Source: Raphanus sativus
Lineage: Eukaryota > Streptophyta > Magnoliopsida > Brassicales > Brassicaceae
Direction of reading: 5' to 3'
Assembly: GCF_000801105.2 (NCBI RefSeq)
Contig: NC_079515.1
Span: 28,357,407-28,421,406, forward strand
Length of the DNA stretch: 64,000 nucleotides
In this document: positions 1 to 13,080 of the stretch, one piece after another
Numbering within the stretch: the first letter of the stretch is position 1
How the letters are laid out: each line of letters starts with the position of its first letter
Position numbers and translations under genes: made by a program
Notes under the pieces: generated by a model
Database searches by the model: none
What the model was told of the DNA's origin: nothing
What the model saw: only the letters and a program-made list of their open reading frames with translations

Positions 1-1284
1 ATTTCACAGGCTGAAACCAAAGTTCGATGGCTGACGAGAGCCGTAGATTAGAGCATCCAAATTAGTGGGACATATTTTTGAAAAAAAATCTTATTAGTAT
101 CTATAAACGAATAAATTTTTATTGGGAGATTTTTAAAATTGATTACCTCAACACATTCATGAATCAAGTTCTAATTTCTATTAAATTCAGATTTGAACAA
201 TTATAAAGATATGATTTTTTTTTTGGATTTTTGTTTATTTTTGAAAAGGTAACAAATGTAAGTGAGAATACACCGAGGATATCATACTTAAATTTGGAAC
301 TTTCTTAAAAGAATGGTACGCGTTCAAACATAGATGGTGATGTCTTTTTTAATGAAAGTAATAATTTTTCGAAAATCAATACCTAAAAAATTTGGAAACC
401 TATTGAAGTACTCGATTTTTTTTTAAAAAATGGAAGATTGTTCTCAAAACATAGAAATTTTTAACGCATATTGTTGATAATTCCGGTGACAATCACCATA
501 GCTGAATAAAGTATTTCAAAGTTCGAGTTGGTAAAAAAATATTTGCAGTCTATCATGTCACAAGAAAAGTTAAATAAGCTGGTTATATTATCAATTGAAA
601 TGGAAATTGTTGAAAGACTTGACTATATAAGTCTACTGGATAATTTTCTAAGAAAAAGAAAATCTATATTTCAACAATAAATATTCTTAATATCACTATT
701 TTTGATTTCTTTTTAATGAAAATTTAAATTATTTTTAATACTGTTTTGTAATCTTGATAAAATTTGTATAAAAATATAATTTTTGTGATCTTGATAAAAA
801 TGTATGAAGACATAATTTTAAATTTTGGATTAAGGTATTATAAAAGATCAGTCCGGCACTGTGACTGACCGTAAGTTTGTAACTTGTGATTTTCATTGTT
901 TTCACCTTTTCCAGGTCCAATAAAGAAAATCAAAAGGAAAGCAAATGAGTCTATAGAAATTTCAGCTTGCCAACCCTTTTTATGTTATTATTGGGGAAGA
1001 TTGTTCAGACCATACATTCTGCAGATTTATGATATTTATCATCTCTCCAATTCACCCTCATATCAAAAGTCACAAGAATAATGATCACAACTATCTCTAT
1101 CTATCTTTAATACATCTGCAGGCTAGAAAGGTTATTATAACAAAATACCAAGAAAAAAAAGAAGAAGAAGAAGAAGAGAACTAAAATTAAAAAAATAAAA
1201 ACACAACAAATAGTAGATTTTATTGTGACAAAAATGAAAAAAGGGAAAAAAATCAGAGAATAATGGAGAGAAATGGTGGTGGTG
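1..1284. other. AT-rich intergenic, no gene seen
   Basis: Downstream flank of the FLZ gene on the minus strand. It is AT-rich with many homopolymer runs, and only short non-homologous ORFs are open. The last 150 bases (purine-rich on the plus strand) would be the 3' untranslated region of the FLZ gene. Confidence 0.5.
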
Positions 1285-2056
1285 CTAGCCATCGATCTGA
1301 TCAAGAAGCATCTCCTGGTACCTGCACTCGCTGCTGCAAAACCCTTTTTCTCCTCTGCAAACAAGCACGCCCCATTACTTGAAACTTTTAGTTTTGGAAG
1401 GGCAACTCAGATTGAAAGAGAAAGTATGTATACGACCTAAGGACCGACCTGTAAATGTAGATGTCATGTTTTTGGTCAAGATTCTTGTTGCAAGTGTAGC
1501 AATAACTAAAGAAATTATTCTTGGTCTCCGTGGGTACTTGTGGCAAAGAAACAGAGGAAGGAGGAGTCGCCTCCACGAAAACAGAGTTATCGAAGATATG
1601 GGTGATGGTTGGGTTTGGACCGTGAGATATGACGCGAGTGTAGTCCTCCGTCGTCTGGTCAACCTCGCTCACAGTTAAGACCTTTGTTTTGAGACAAGGG
1701 CTGAGCTGGCTGGTGCAAGCAGCAGCGGATTTAGTACCAAAATCAGGTGAAGGTATCTGGACTCTGAGCTTTGACCCGAAAAGGACCATCATGTTGACAG
1801 GTTTGTTGGAGCGGTCTCTGTTTTTGACGAGATCGGCGAGGCCAAAGGCTTCAGGTGGGTGAAGAAACCTTTGGGGTTTAGGGATTTTGGAGGAGGAGAA
1901 GAAAAGGAATGGGTGGTTGGCTTCGAGGGTGGAAGTAGGGCTGATGATGGAGTCAACATGAGTGATCTTAGGAGAGAAAAACCTAAACTTTGGAGAGCTA
2001 AAGAAGACAGATGGGTAATAGGTGTTAGGTGTTGGAGATGGAAGTTGATCAGCCAT
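1285..2056 (-). CDS. MARD1: FCS-like zinc finger (FLZ/DUF581) protein, MARD1-like
   Basis: Two exons, 2056-1449 and 1354-1285, joined by a GT-AG intron, give 225 residues. The N-terminal 165 residues are Ser/Pro-rich and low complexity. The C-terminus holds the FLZ zinc finger: C-x2-C (CYTC), then DIYIYRG, then FCSSEC, so C-x2-C-x19-C-x3-C, with the intron splitting the Arg codon of DIYIYR exactly as expected. FLZ proteins are plant-specific adaptors that bind SnRK1 kinases through this finger; MARD1 is linked to ABA and seed dormancy. The assignment to MARD1 rests on the FLZ motif plus the downstream gene order (inositol phosphatase, HMT2, MRK1). An in-frame stop lies just upstream of ATG 2056, so this start is well placed, but the protein may have lost a short N-terminal extension (see findings). 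Confidence 0.85.
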
Positions 2057-4269
2057 TAATTAGTTTAGAGATGCTTTGTTTCTCAGCAGAACATCACAGT
2101 TAAAAGACAGTCAGATCAGATCATAACTCAGTAGCTTCCATGGAGAGAGAAAAAGAGAGACTGATCGAATTTTCAGACAAAGAGATGAATATCTATCTAT
2201 AATGAATGGTGGTACAAAACAATTATTGAAAGTTCTGACTGCTTTCTGTTCATATGGGGTCCTCACTCCTATGTGTAATGTAATGGTGATCCTCTCTCCC
2301 CCCCCCCAAAATCAGATTAAAAGTTGGTTTCTCTCATCTCTTTTTTTTTGGTTTATTCCACTGGTATTCGTGATCTCGAGAGAAGAGACGTTGCGGATTT
2401 AACCAAGAACTGAATAATTTTTAGACTTACAATCTTTTAAACTACCGTATATGGTTGAATATATATATATATATTGTACTTATATGGTTGAATGTTCTTT
2501 TTGTCAAGTTTTTGGATTTCATTTCCTTGAAAATTTGAAGTACAATCGTTTAATAGTTATACCAGGAGATTACGTAAGATTGATCACTAATTTTGGCATT
2601 CTTTAATTGCTAACTGATCAACAACATCTACTAGATTACTAAGTGCGTAATGGAAGCTAAAATGATTCTCAGCAGCGAGTGATTTAATGTCTTGGACTGT
2701 GGAGAAAGCTTTGATGGTCCGTTTTTCATGGTTTCGGTTACCTCCTGATACCATATCCAAGTTTTATTGGCTCCAGACGATCACCTAGAAATGCAACTTT
2801 AATGTATGATAATCTATGCAATTGTTGAACAGCAAGCCACATAGCCATTGCTTTTGTTACCAGAGATGAATTAGTAGGTTTTATTTCAGAGCTTCCTTAA
2901 AATCGAATAGTGCCTTCTTTGCTAAACAAACACTACCTTATTCCAATCTTTTCAGTTGCCAGTTCCATGAAGCATTCACAATACAATAAGACTATATTCC
3001 TTGTGGGAGGATCTCATGTATAGAGTTCGGTATAGAAACAGAACTAACCTGCAAAGTGGGTTCATTCTGAGTCATTGTCTTCCTCCAATTCTTTTGTTAT
3101 ATTGTTTGAATGTACCTTGTACTTTTGGCGTTTTATCTTGTATATTGTATATTAATAACATTTTAGGTTGAAAAAGAAGAGAAGATTGAAAAAAAAAACA
3201 AATTGGAATCCTAGAGTATACTTCTTCTTTGTACTGACATTTATTTGTTTTGCGTTAATGTTTCCTTTAAGAAAAAAGGGTTTCTGACGGAAATAAAAAA
3301 ATAAAAAGAAAAAACGTTTCCAGGCAATTTTTAATCCCCTTATTATTAAAAGAGAAGCACTATAAAAGAGAAACCTTAAAAATGTAATATATTTACAATG
3401 GTGCCATTATAGTGACGTGTCACACAGCTAGCCACTCTCAGACAGACTTTGGAATAACCCATGCCTAGCTAAGCTAATTACTATTATTGCCATTAGACTC
3501 ACCTGAAACATTTATTCGCATGTTCCTTATATATAACATATTAAACATGATTTTAATAACACAGTATGAAACATGGGTTGAAAAAAATAACAGATACATC
3601 CGACACCAAGTTTCTACTTATATATAACATATAAAATATGGTTTTAAATAACACAGTGTGAAACGTGGTTTGTAATCTACTCTACCTCATATTACTTTTT
3701 TTTTGTAAAAAATATATCATCTTAAACGAAAGTCACATATGATATGTTAATATATTGTCACGTAGTATTTTGACAAATCAATAATATTTGAATATTACGT
3801 ATATTAATTGTATATTTGTTCATTACGTAAATTCAATATTTATAAATATAAATTTCTGAATTCCATAGTATTTTGACCTATCAACAATGTTTACATTATA
3901 ATTATGGTCAAGTTCAAAAATAAAATAATTCCAAAGTAATTTTTTTTGCATTCTAATTTTTATGATGATATTAATTAATATAAATAATATTGTACGCAGT
4001 TTTGACGATAATTGATATTGATTTGATATAAACGCAAATTACGCAGATATGACTGTTTGGTTAAGTCAGCCGTAGATTATCAATCACGATAATCTTTATG
4101 CACAAGTTAGCAATTTTCTCGCTAATTGATATTGATTTGATATACCATTACTCTTATTAATCGAAAATTATCAAGTAAGCAGATATGGCAAAAACTGATT
4201 TATTGGTCAATCACATTAAAACATTTCTTTTTAATTGAAATTGCCTGTTAATGCTATATGAAGCTGCTT

Positions 4270-4272
<3 letters not shown>
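2057..4272. other. Upstream region of the FLZ gene, no gene seen
   Basis: Holds the presumed promoter and leader of the FLZ gene, a pyrimidine tract with a C run near 2300, then AT-rich sequence. No ORF with recognisable homology. Confidence 0.4.

Positions 4273-4305
<33 letters not shown>
4273..4305. repeat. (TA)n microsatellite
   Basis: Uninterrupted TA dinucleotide run of 33 bases. Confidence 0.95.
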
Positions 4306-4309
<4 letters not shown>

Positions 4310-5790
4310 TCCGACTAAATTCACTCAATTTCAACGTTTTTTTTATATTTTAACATTGTATTTTGTGTTTTACATTTCTGGAAAATTAATTGAGAAGTAG
4401 ATAATGTGTAGTACTTATTTTAAATATACAAATCCGTAGCTTATATTAACTGTAAAGTTGTCTAATGTTTTTTTGTTTTTTTTGATAAGGTGGATTCAAG
4501 AATGTGTCTAACATTGATGGGTTTTCAAAAAACATTTTTGAACCTGATGAGGTTCCTGAAACTTGATGCTTTCAGAAAGAAGTAATACATTTTGGTTAAT
4601 TTACTCAGTTTGTTCATTACATGTGTCTATATATATATATATGCAAATGACTTTGTTTTTACTCTTAATAGGATTGCAGATTATAAGTTCTAACTACACC
4701 AATTGGCGAATCTATGGTATTTTCCTGTTTTTGGAGTTGTTTTCTTTACTTTGTTGCTTTCTCAGTTTTAATTCTATAGCCTAAGTTTTGTTGCGTCTCT
4801 TTTCAGTTTAAATTTATATTATGAAATCAATAATTATATTGGCTATGTTTCTTTTAACATATATTGGTAGCTTAACTTCTAATCAAAGAAACTAGGATCA
4901 GAAAGAAAAAATAGAAAACTGATCTTGGTCTATGAAATAGAACTTCATCCACTGCACTTGTGTACACCATCATTCTGGAACTCTAATTCCCTTCCTTTTG
5001 GCTTAATAACTTATCCATTTAAAAAAAAAGCACCAACAATTCCCAGATTTTATTATTTACGCTATCTACATGTATTTAGATCAATAGTCACAAATTCAGA
5101 GAAGAAAAAAATTACGCAAGGAGAATAAATAAGAGAAGAGTTTTATGTGCTTACCTTAAGCATCATAGACGGTAAACATCCAAATTTGCTCTACAAATCT
5201 TCTTACACTCAATCTCAGCTTGAAAATCTAACCAAAATAATCAATGATTGCGGTAGGTGTTAGAGATTGAACAAATTTATAATAAAGGAGACTCAAAACA
5301 GAAACCATCTCAATTCTCAATGAATCAGAAACAAAAAAAAAAAAGATAAATGAAAACAGAAAATACACCAGTGTATTTTGTAAATTAGACCTTCTTCAAT
5401 TGTACGGGATTTAGCCATCTGTTGAACCCTATCCCTTAATTTTTTTTCTAATTTTCTTCTATGAATGTTTGATAATTATGGACTATTTCGAGTAGAACAC
5501 GATAAATCGTTCAACATCTCCTCTTTATTTACTAATGAAAGGTGAATAAGTTCGAATGAACCCCAACCCAAAATGAAAACCGACTACGGCTTCACTGGTT
5601 TCAAATACCAATTTTATACATTCTCAGGAAATATGTTTTATTAAATGAACCCAACCCCATACTAATATGATTTCAAAATTGAACACCCACAAATTTCAAC
5701 CAAAAGAAAAATATTATATATTTATATGTATATATGTAATTTGTAATTCACGTTTAATTTTATGTGATTTTAATGTTTAATTTATTTTCA
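4306..5790. other. AT-rich intergenic, probably body of a Helitron
   Basis: No gene seen. The sequence runs directly into a Helitron 3' terminus at 5792-5819, so at least part of it should belong to that element. I could not identify its 5' TC end. Confidence 0.35.
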
Positions 5791-5791
5791 C

Positions 5792-5819
5792 CCCGCGCAA
5801 GGCGCGGGTCATACTCTAG
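5792..5819 (+). mobile_element. Helitron 3' terminus
   Basis: A 7-bp perfect stem (CCCGCGC / GCGCGGG, loop AAG) is followed after 7 bases by CTAG and a host T. This is the hairpin-plus-CTRR end typical of Helitrons. The 5' end lies somewhere upstream and is not resolved. Confidence 0.8.
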
Positions 5820-6452
5820 TCTATCTTATTAAAACAGAAACATTCTGTTGGACCTAACATTTATTTTATAAGTTTTTAAATTAATACACATTTATACTTT
5901 ATAGTTAAACCTACATTAAATCATTGGTGTTCCTTCTTTATACTACTATCCATGTTTCCAACAATATAATTATTTCTTACTACTATCAATATTTCCAAAC
6001 AATATATTTTATACTACTATCAATGTTTCCAAACAATACAATAATTAATCTTAATATTTTATATCTATTATTTTCTCTTTAAAATTTTGTAGAACATCAT
6101 AATTTCATAAATTGCAAAATAATGAACTTTAAATTTGGATTATAAGATTACAAATTATGAAACTATTACAATTAAATCAAATTAGATTACATATTGGTCA
6201 TCCATCAGTTCAATCAGTTAGTGTCGAATTTTAGTGATTTTTGTTAATATGAATATTTTAAAAACCTAAATTGAATTGTCAGATCTCCGGATTAACCGGT
6301 ATAATCACAATCAGGTTGAATTTAGAACATTGATTTAAATGCAAAAATATTTTTAAATACACTCTTTAAAAGTTACCAAATATTTGTTAAGTTATTAGTA
6401 AAAATTTCATCGTAAAATATTCCGCACTTCCAAAGCGCGGATCATAATCTAG
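5820..6452 (+). mobile_element. Non-autonomous Helitron (633 bp)
   Basis: Starts with TCTATCTTATTAAAAC, a typical Brassicaceae Helitron 5' end, and ends with a GC-rich imperfect hairpin (CCGC...GCGG, 6422-6440) followed by ATCATAATCTAG and a host T. No coding capacity. It begins at the very base where the preceding Helitron ends, so two elements sit head to tail. Confidence 0.8.
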
Positions 6453-6966
6453 TATGTTATTATTCTATAAGGCATTTTGGCACTATTTTGTTTGTCTTTC
6501 TCTAGTATAATACAGTTTCCTCAAAACAAGAATACGTAACGTTAGTTTTTAAAATAAGTACTGGTATCATTAAAACAAATTAATGTATGATTTATCATTC
6601 AGACACGTTCATTGATCAATATAAAGAAAACAAATGTGACCAGAGGAGGTCCCACTGTTCCACCTGCTTTGCTTAGTCCAACTATTAATATCTACATAAA
6701 GCGCCATTACATGACTAATTATATAATATTAATCACTTTTTTAATATATAATAGTAATCACTTTTACCTAACAAAAATATGTAGCTCGTAAGTATATGGA
6801 CACGCAACTACTTTTCTTGTTGTTGATCCCTCTTCAGTGTTTCTCGAATCTCATCCAACTTGACTTTTAAACTCGTTATCTTCTAATTGATTATACCTTT
6901 TTAGGTAATTAGGAGTTAGTCAACGCATCACCCAGAACGTTTTTTTAACATATCACGCAGAGAGTT

Positions 6967-6991
<25 letters not shown>
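6967..6991. repeat. (TA)n microsatellite
   Basis: TA dinucleotide run. Confidence 0.9.
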
Positions 6992-6997
<6 letters not shown>

Positions 6998-8678
6998 TAA
7001 CATATGTCTTACTTTAAAGTGTTTTGTTATTAAATATTCATATATGTTTCTGAATAATTGGCATTTAAACATTTTTTACGCAGATTAAAAAATGATTATT
7101 AGAATCCATGTAAATTGTTATTAATTAGACATATCTGACTAATAGTATTTGAAATAAATAAAATTATTTATAAAAATCAATGCAGTTTGCAATTAATTTT
7201 CATATGAAAATAAATATAATTTACATTGAAATTATAAAGTGACATTTTTGTTTAACAAAAAAATTAAAATGACACTTATTAGGAAGCTGAGGGAACATAT
7301 TATTTTTGTGATTCTTTTTAGCTTCTATCATTTTTTTGACAAGAATTATTTATGTTAGGATATTCAAATTTCATCTCATTGTGATTAACTGAATTTTATC
7401 ATTTAATTGTCGAGATAGTATAGTACTAATAAGGTCACTATGGTATATTTTATTCTGGCGGCACAGCTCTTTTGATTTATTTTATTTTATTTTATTTTAA
7501 TTCATGTGATTTTATTTATGTTTTTGTGTGTGTTTTTGATTATTTTGAAAATGTTTAGACAAATATGATAGGTTTTGATTAAATTTTGATGGAACTTACG
7601 TATTTTGAAAATTTTGAATTCTAAATACCTGAAATACAATTTGGATCCATTATTTATTTGAAAATTATGAATATGTTACGTATGTTTTAGTTATATATTT
7701 GAATTATCTTAGACCCGGAAAAACGAGAAGAACCAATCATAATTCGAACCGTTTTTTTCAAATTTCTAATTTGTCTAAATATCTATAACTTGAGGATCCG
7801 GAAAATCAACCCAAATCTGACCCGAAAAATCTGAATGTCACCTGCCTCAGAATCTCAGACTCAAATGATGCAGTGTGTTAGATACTCTGTGAGTGATCTG
7901 TATACTAAAGCCCATTGGTTATAATTTTAAAAGAGATAATTGGGCAATTATAGGACTCATTGATTAAGCCTAGATAGGGGCCCATTGTCATTTAATCTCA
8001 CTCGTGTCGATTCTGCGATTAAGCCTAATCTTCCTTTTTAACAGTTACTTCTCGCATACGTAAAATAACAACATGATGGAAGAAAATTATAGATTCTTAC
8101 ACATACAAAAAAAGAAATAAGAAGAATATCATGTAAGTGCAGATGAGATCAGAGTAACGTGTAGAAATAAACAAAACACAAATTTTTTTCGATTCAACAG
8201 AAAAAAGCAAAATAACCTATTTGCTAATGCATAAGTCAGGCTTATCCTCATAAAATAGGGGGTTTTTTTCAATTATAATAACTCTTAATCCGATTCTACA
8301 GTAAAACTCCTTCTAGAATCTTAATTTCAATTTTTCTAACTCAAAAGTTTGTGAGCAAGTGCAGAACACTAACTCTAAATGTTTGCTCAGCCAAACTCGA
8401 AACACAATACCTTTTGTTTTCTTATTTTTGCAAAGCTGTTTTTTCCATGACGAACGTCACGTTTCCGTAACAAACAAAAATTTTCATCCCAAATTCTTCT
8501 CTAGGAATTTTTTTTTTTTCTTCTTAAAGGATGATTCCCTTTCATTTTTGTTTTCAAGTCAATATTATTTCACCTAATATAAGCTTCACAACAAATATAT
8601 TCCCTTTTCGGAAATAAAGTTGAGCTCATAATACACGAATACCATTTGTATAGGCCTCTCCTGTGTTAAAATTATGTT

Positions 8679-8694
8679 GGGGGGGGGGGGGGGG
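8679..8694. repeat. Poly-G homopolymer (G16)
   Basis: Sixteen consecutive G in an AT-rich context. Confidence 0.95.
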
Positions 8695-9279
8695 ATGACC
8701 TCATCTGACGTTGTTAATTACTAGACACTGACAGGAAGGTTGGAACGGAAGCAAACGTCGACGAGGCAAATACTAGAAAAAGAAGATGACGTCATGCCCC
8801 TCCTTAAAGAACAGTTAATTACTTATTATGGTAAAACTCTTTATCAAAACTGTAAGTCTTGTTAAGTGCTGTTTTGGTATTGACAGAAAAGGGGGTGGGG
8901 CGTGGACTAGATCAATGACGATATCCCTTCTCCCTCTCTCTTCTCAAGCAGTTAACCTTTTTCATATTTAATTCCCTTTTCAAAATCATTAGTTCATTCC
9001 TTCACAATAGTTGTTTTTGAGGGGTTTTATATAGTATTAGTCGCATATCTTAATTAAATCAAACCGGCCGAATCAAATATAAGAATCGATATATTCAATC
9101 ACATTTTTAAAGCATATTGAGTATTATTGAAAAAACAATATGATAGACTAGTTACATTTTGCGAAGAATATAATTAAGATCTGCTCATTAGTTTTTTTAA
9201 AGTACAATTATATAAATTAAATTCAAACCGAAAAGAATATTGAAAAAAATTCTCCGATTAACCGATAAAAAACAATCAA

Positions 9280-10340
9280 AAGTTCTCGTCTTTTTCGTTG
9301 ATGTTTTCTTCGTGGTGGCCGTTGGTTCTTTTACTGCTACGGTCATCCCTCTGTTTGCGCTCTAGTTTTAGTCTCTGTTTTCCCTCTTTGATTTCTATTT
9401 GTATGGTTTGGTCTATTTGTTAGTGTTTCTGGTACTATTTCTTACTGAAAATAGATCTGAGTTTTAGTTGTTCTTCTATGCAGCTGGAGCACCGGCGAGA
9501 CTTTGACCCATGATGTGAAGCCAGAGAGCTCGAGTTTGGAGGTGGTTTGTGTGGTTTAACTAGATCTGGATCATATCTGGCGGATCTGTGATAAGGTTAC
9601 AGTTGAGGTTTCACCGGTGGTAAGGGCTTCTTTTCCCTTGTCATTTCGTTTACCCTCAACTTCTTCGTTCTTCGACCTGTGGAGATCCTCGATCTAAGCA
9701 GTATAGAATATCTGGTTTCCATTGTTGTGTGGAAACTTATGTTGAACTCTTCTGTCTGTGAATTTTAAAGGGAATTATTGGTCATTTTTTGGTTGTTTGA
9801 TCTCTATACTTGCAATTCTTTCGAGTTTTTGATATGGTAGTGAATATCCTGTTTCTTGCTGCCAGTTTCTCTGTATTTTCGATGGTTTCGGATGGGATTG
9901 ACTTTTTATCTCTAGATATGTTGAGATTAGAGTGTTGGTTGTATGGCTTTTATCGAGGCATAGCTTGAACACGTGAAGTGTGTCGCCGCCGTATCCAGAA
10001 AAAGATGAGAACTATGAGTGGTTCATTTTTGCCGGGTGATAAAATTTGGTTTCGTAGAGTTGATGTTATCGTGTGGTAGGCTGCGGGCGACAACGATAAA
10101 TCTCGTTCAAGAAGCGTCATGTGATGTTGTAAGGTTGCAAGTGTAGTATGCTAATTTCTTTGTGGATTTTTTAATTTATCATTGTTGTAGTTCTGTCTAT
10201 ATTATATCTTCGGTATTCTATTAAGTTGTAAGTTATTTCGGTGTGGGTTCTATCTACCTATTTGTGGACTTATGTTTCTAGGCAATTCTAGTTTTTGCCT
10301 GTTTCTATATTCCTCTTTTGATTGAAATTAACAACTCGAG
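9280..10340. other. G/T-rich non-coding tract, origin unknown
   Basis: About 1 kb with markedly higher G and T on the plus strand than its surroundings and no ORF of note. The composition is like that of 39120-39980. It could be a decayed non-coding retroelement or an old transcribed leader; I cannot tell which. Confidence 0.3.
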
Positions 10341-11269
10341 GACAAAAAAAAAACGGATAGAAAACAATGAAACTCAAAAATATATTAAGATTATCGCTAA
10401 AGCACTGTAAAACTCAAAAATAAATTAAAATTATTTTCTCTTAAAAGGATATCGTTTGCTGAGTTTAGCCTTGCAAATAGCTAACATACACGTCGCATTT
10501 CACTTGTTCTCGACCACTTCCCACTCAGTTTACATGCAAGTTCTATATCGGATGATGTCATCCATTCTGCCACATCAGTTATCATCACATCTCTCTTGCA
10601 GAGATGCCGATGATGTGGAATTATCTCTCCTCCCAACACGTGGAGAGTAACTTACACAAAATTCAACTGCATCAGCTATTGATTATTGATGTAGCTCGAA
10701 GATATACGGTATAGTAATGTACTATCACTGCTATTCCCTCTTATTTATTTTGACATATTTAATGCGAGTTTCTGTAACTTATCTTACTTGAATTTTGTTG
10801 TCAACCACTTGATATCACTATCGACTTCTGTTTGGATCAATCATATACAATGACTAGGTTCACTCTTACACATTTCGATGATAAAATATACATTTTTGTC
10901 AAATCGTATTTCAAAAAATTCACATCACATACCAAGTGAACAGTAGTCTGCTGATTCTGAGAATGGATATTTAAGATGATTATTCAGTTTTATTTGAAAA
11001 TAGCAGTTTTTCATTTAGAGTAGTTCTCCTATCCTAAATAGACATCTTTCAAGTTTTAACACAAAAAACCTGTAAAAAGGAAAATGACAAAAATATTTTA
11101 TTTAATAAGTAAAATGTTCTTATATCCTAGATATATAAATATAAATAAAAGAATAAAAAACTTTTTTATAGTTTCGAATTATATGTTTTCAGATTCAAAA
11201 TTTTTATAGTATTTTAGAAATTTATTTATTTATTTTTCAATTTTTTTTTGAAATTCGAAAAATGCTTTT

Positions 11270-11293
11270 TGGCGTCCCTGGGACTCGAACCCG
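11270..11293 (-). other. tRNA-like 3' half (T-arm and acceptor)
   Basis: On the minus strand the sequence CGGGTTCGAGTCCCAGGGAC followed by GCCA has a perfect Pol III B box (GGTTCGAGTCC) and a terminal CCA-like end. The 5' half of a tRNA is not evident, so this is either a decayed tRNA gene or a tRNA-derived SINE fragment. Confidence 0.45.
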
Positions 11294-12420
11294 ATTCTGC
11301 AGTAGTTCTAGCGGGCTTCTTTCTTTAAATTTTGAACCGCAATCTCAAAACCTCATCCCTTAACTCTTAATCCTAAGATATAGATTAGATAATTCTAAAA
11401 GTATAAATGTATATTTATCTCTTTAATAAAATATTTTGGTTATTTTAATATTTAAAGACTATTATGACAAAAAATAAGGGTTATCCTATGGTATTTCTCG
11501 TTTACATTTTACATGATGTATTATCGACTGGTTGATCTTAAATTTATAAAGAATACAGACCAAATTTTTAGGGCTAGTCCAAAATTTTTAACTTCTTAAA
11601 GTTTATATAAAAAAAACATTTTTTCACGTTAAATATAGTCTCCAAAATTTTCACAATGAGTTTTGCCATTAGTACTTAACTATTATATAGTATCATAATT
11701 CTTCATATATATTTAAAATGCAAACTGCATGATGTGTGCTAAACAAGTGTGTGTTGCTTCAGAAAAAAAACACATTTCAAACACTCAAATATGTATTTAC
11801 ATGATTATTTTATTCTGTCATTAATCAGAATTCACCCATCCGGCCTCGGGTATATATGAAAACATATATTTGTCGCCATTGTAGTTACCTACTGCGTCGT
11901 CTAAGTATCATTGCAAGAGTCCAAGGGACACAAATCATATGTTACAAATTGTGACCAACTTGACTAACAAACAACCTTAAGAATCTTTTACTTTGTTTAT
12001 CGATAATTTGTATATATGATTGATTTAGTCGCAAATCCCAATCAACAGAGGATTCCCATGGAAGGATATGCTATTACATATGAATGTGGTTATGTTGATT
12101 TAAGGATAAATTAGTGATAACAAAGGGGGAGCTAATAATGTTGACAACAAGAAGAGCCAATAGCTATATGTTTATCCCTTACCAAAGATATCCAATACGT
12201 TGACAAAGGAAAAAAACAAAGGTCCTATATTGAAATAACAATCAAGCACTGATTGGGGTCGTCGTAGGTTAGCAATTCTCTGCATAAACTTTCTCTCTGT
12301 TTTTTTCTTTTGGGATAAAAGACTAACTGTAAAGGTATCACATCTATTTTAATATATTAGTTAACATAGTTTTATACGTGTACACAATAATTAGAAGTTC
12401 AAGGTAATATCACATGGAAA

Positions 12421-12495
12421 CATCGCTCGTTTTAATTTCTAAACATCGCTCGTTTTAGCAACAAAAAAAAAATCGCTCGTTTTAATTTCTAAATT
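12421..12495. repeat. Tandem duplication carrying a 14-bp A-rich micro-insertion
   Basis: The 23-base unit starting CATCGCTCGTTTTAATTTC occurs at 12421-12443 and again from 12444. The second copy is interrupted by GCAACAAAAAAAAA (12458-12471) flanked by the 13-bp direct repeat ATCGCTCGTTTTA (12445-12457 and 12472-12484). Confidence 0.85.
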
Positions 12496-12694
12496 GCTCG
12501 TATGAAACAAACCTACAAGCCTAGAGTCCTATAGTTATAAGAAAACAAATGTAGTTAGCGTATTCGGTGTTTTAGTTAACGTCTCGCTCTCTTTGGATGT
12601 ATTCAGTGTATAGATAGTACAGTATCTTCCAAAATCCATGTGAATTATCGCTATTTTTCCTTTTTCTTTTTGCTATAAATATACTAATATCATA

Positions 12695-12945
12695 TTCTCG
12701 TTCCCGAAAATAAAATTTTCTAGATTTTATTATTATTTCATAAATATAAATTTTCTATATTTTTAAGGTACTGTTGTATATTTTTGAAAACATTAATTGT
12801 GAATATTCGAATTGATTAAATTTTATTGGTGGATATTTATTGAAAATATATGAAAAAATAAATAGTAAATTAAATTGTAAATATTTATTATATTCTTGAT
12901 AAACATAAAAATTCTAAAAAATCTTAATTTATAGAACGAAGGTAG
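12695..12945. mobile_element. Stowaway-like MITE
   Basis: Flanked by TA dinucleotides. The ends are diverged inverted repeats: left end TTCTCGTTCCCGAAAATAAA, right end on the opposite strand CTACCTTCGTTCTATAAATT. Both are followed by an A/T-rich stretch ending TTTTCTAGA or TTTTTTAGA. No coding capacity. The class call rests on the TA target and the CTNCNTTCGTTC-type terminus. Confidence 0.5.
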
Positions 12946-13080
12946 TATCAGTGACGTCCCCGTTTTACAACAAGTGTAATCTAGAATTACTCTACCAAAA
13001 CAAAAAAAAAAGTAAACATATCTTGATTGTTTTTGTTAGAAAAAAGCAAGATAGGTTTAGTAACCCAACAGTTCATATAA

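Larger units (their letters stand above)
6453..9280. other. AT-rich intergenic, no gene seen
   Basis: Contains a (TA)n run at 6967-6991, a G16 homopolymer at 8679-8694, and a TGACGTCA bZIP-type palindrome near 8785. No conserved coding sequence recognised. Confidence 0.4.
10341..12694. other. AT-rich intergenic, no gene seen
   Basis: Contains a tRNA-like 3' half at 11270-11293 and a short tandem duplication with a micro-insertion at 12421-12495. Otherwise nothing recognised. Confidence 0.4.

Noticed and set aside
2202..2402. 66-codon plus-strand ORF beginning MNGGTKQLLKV
   Set aside because: Low complexity, crosses a C homopolymer, no homology; lies in the FLZ promoter.
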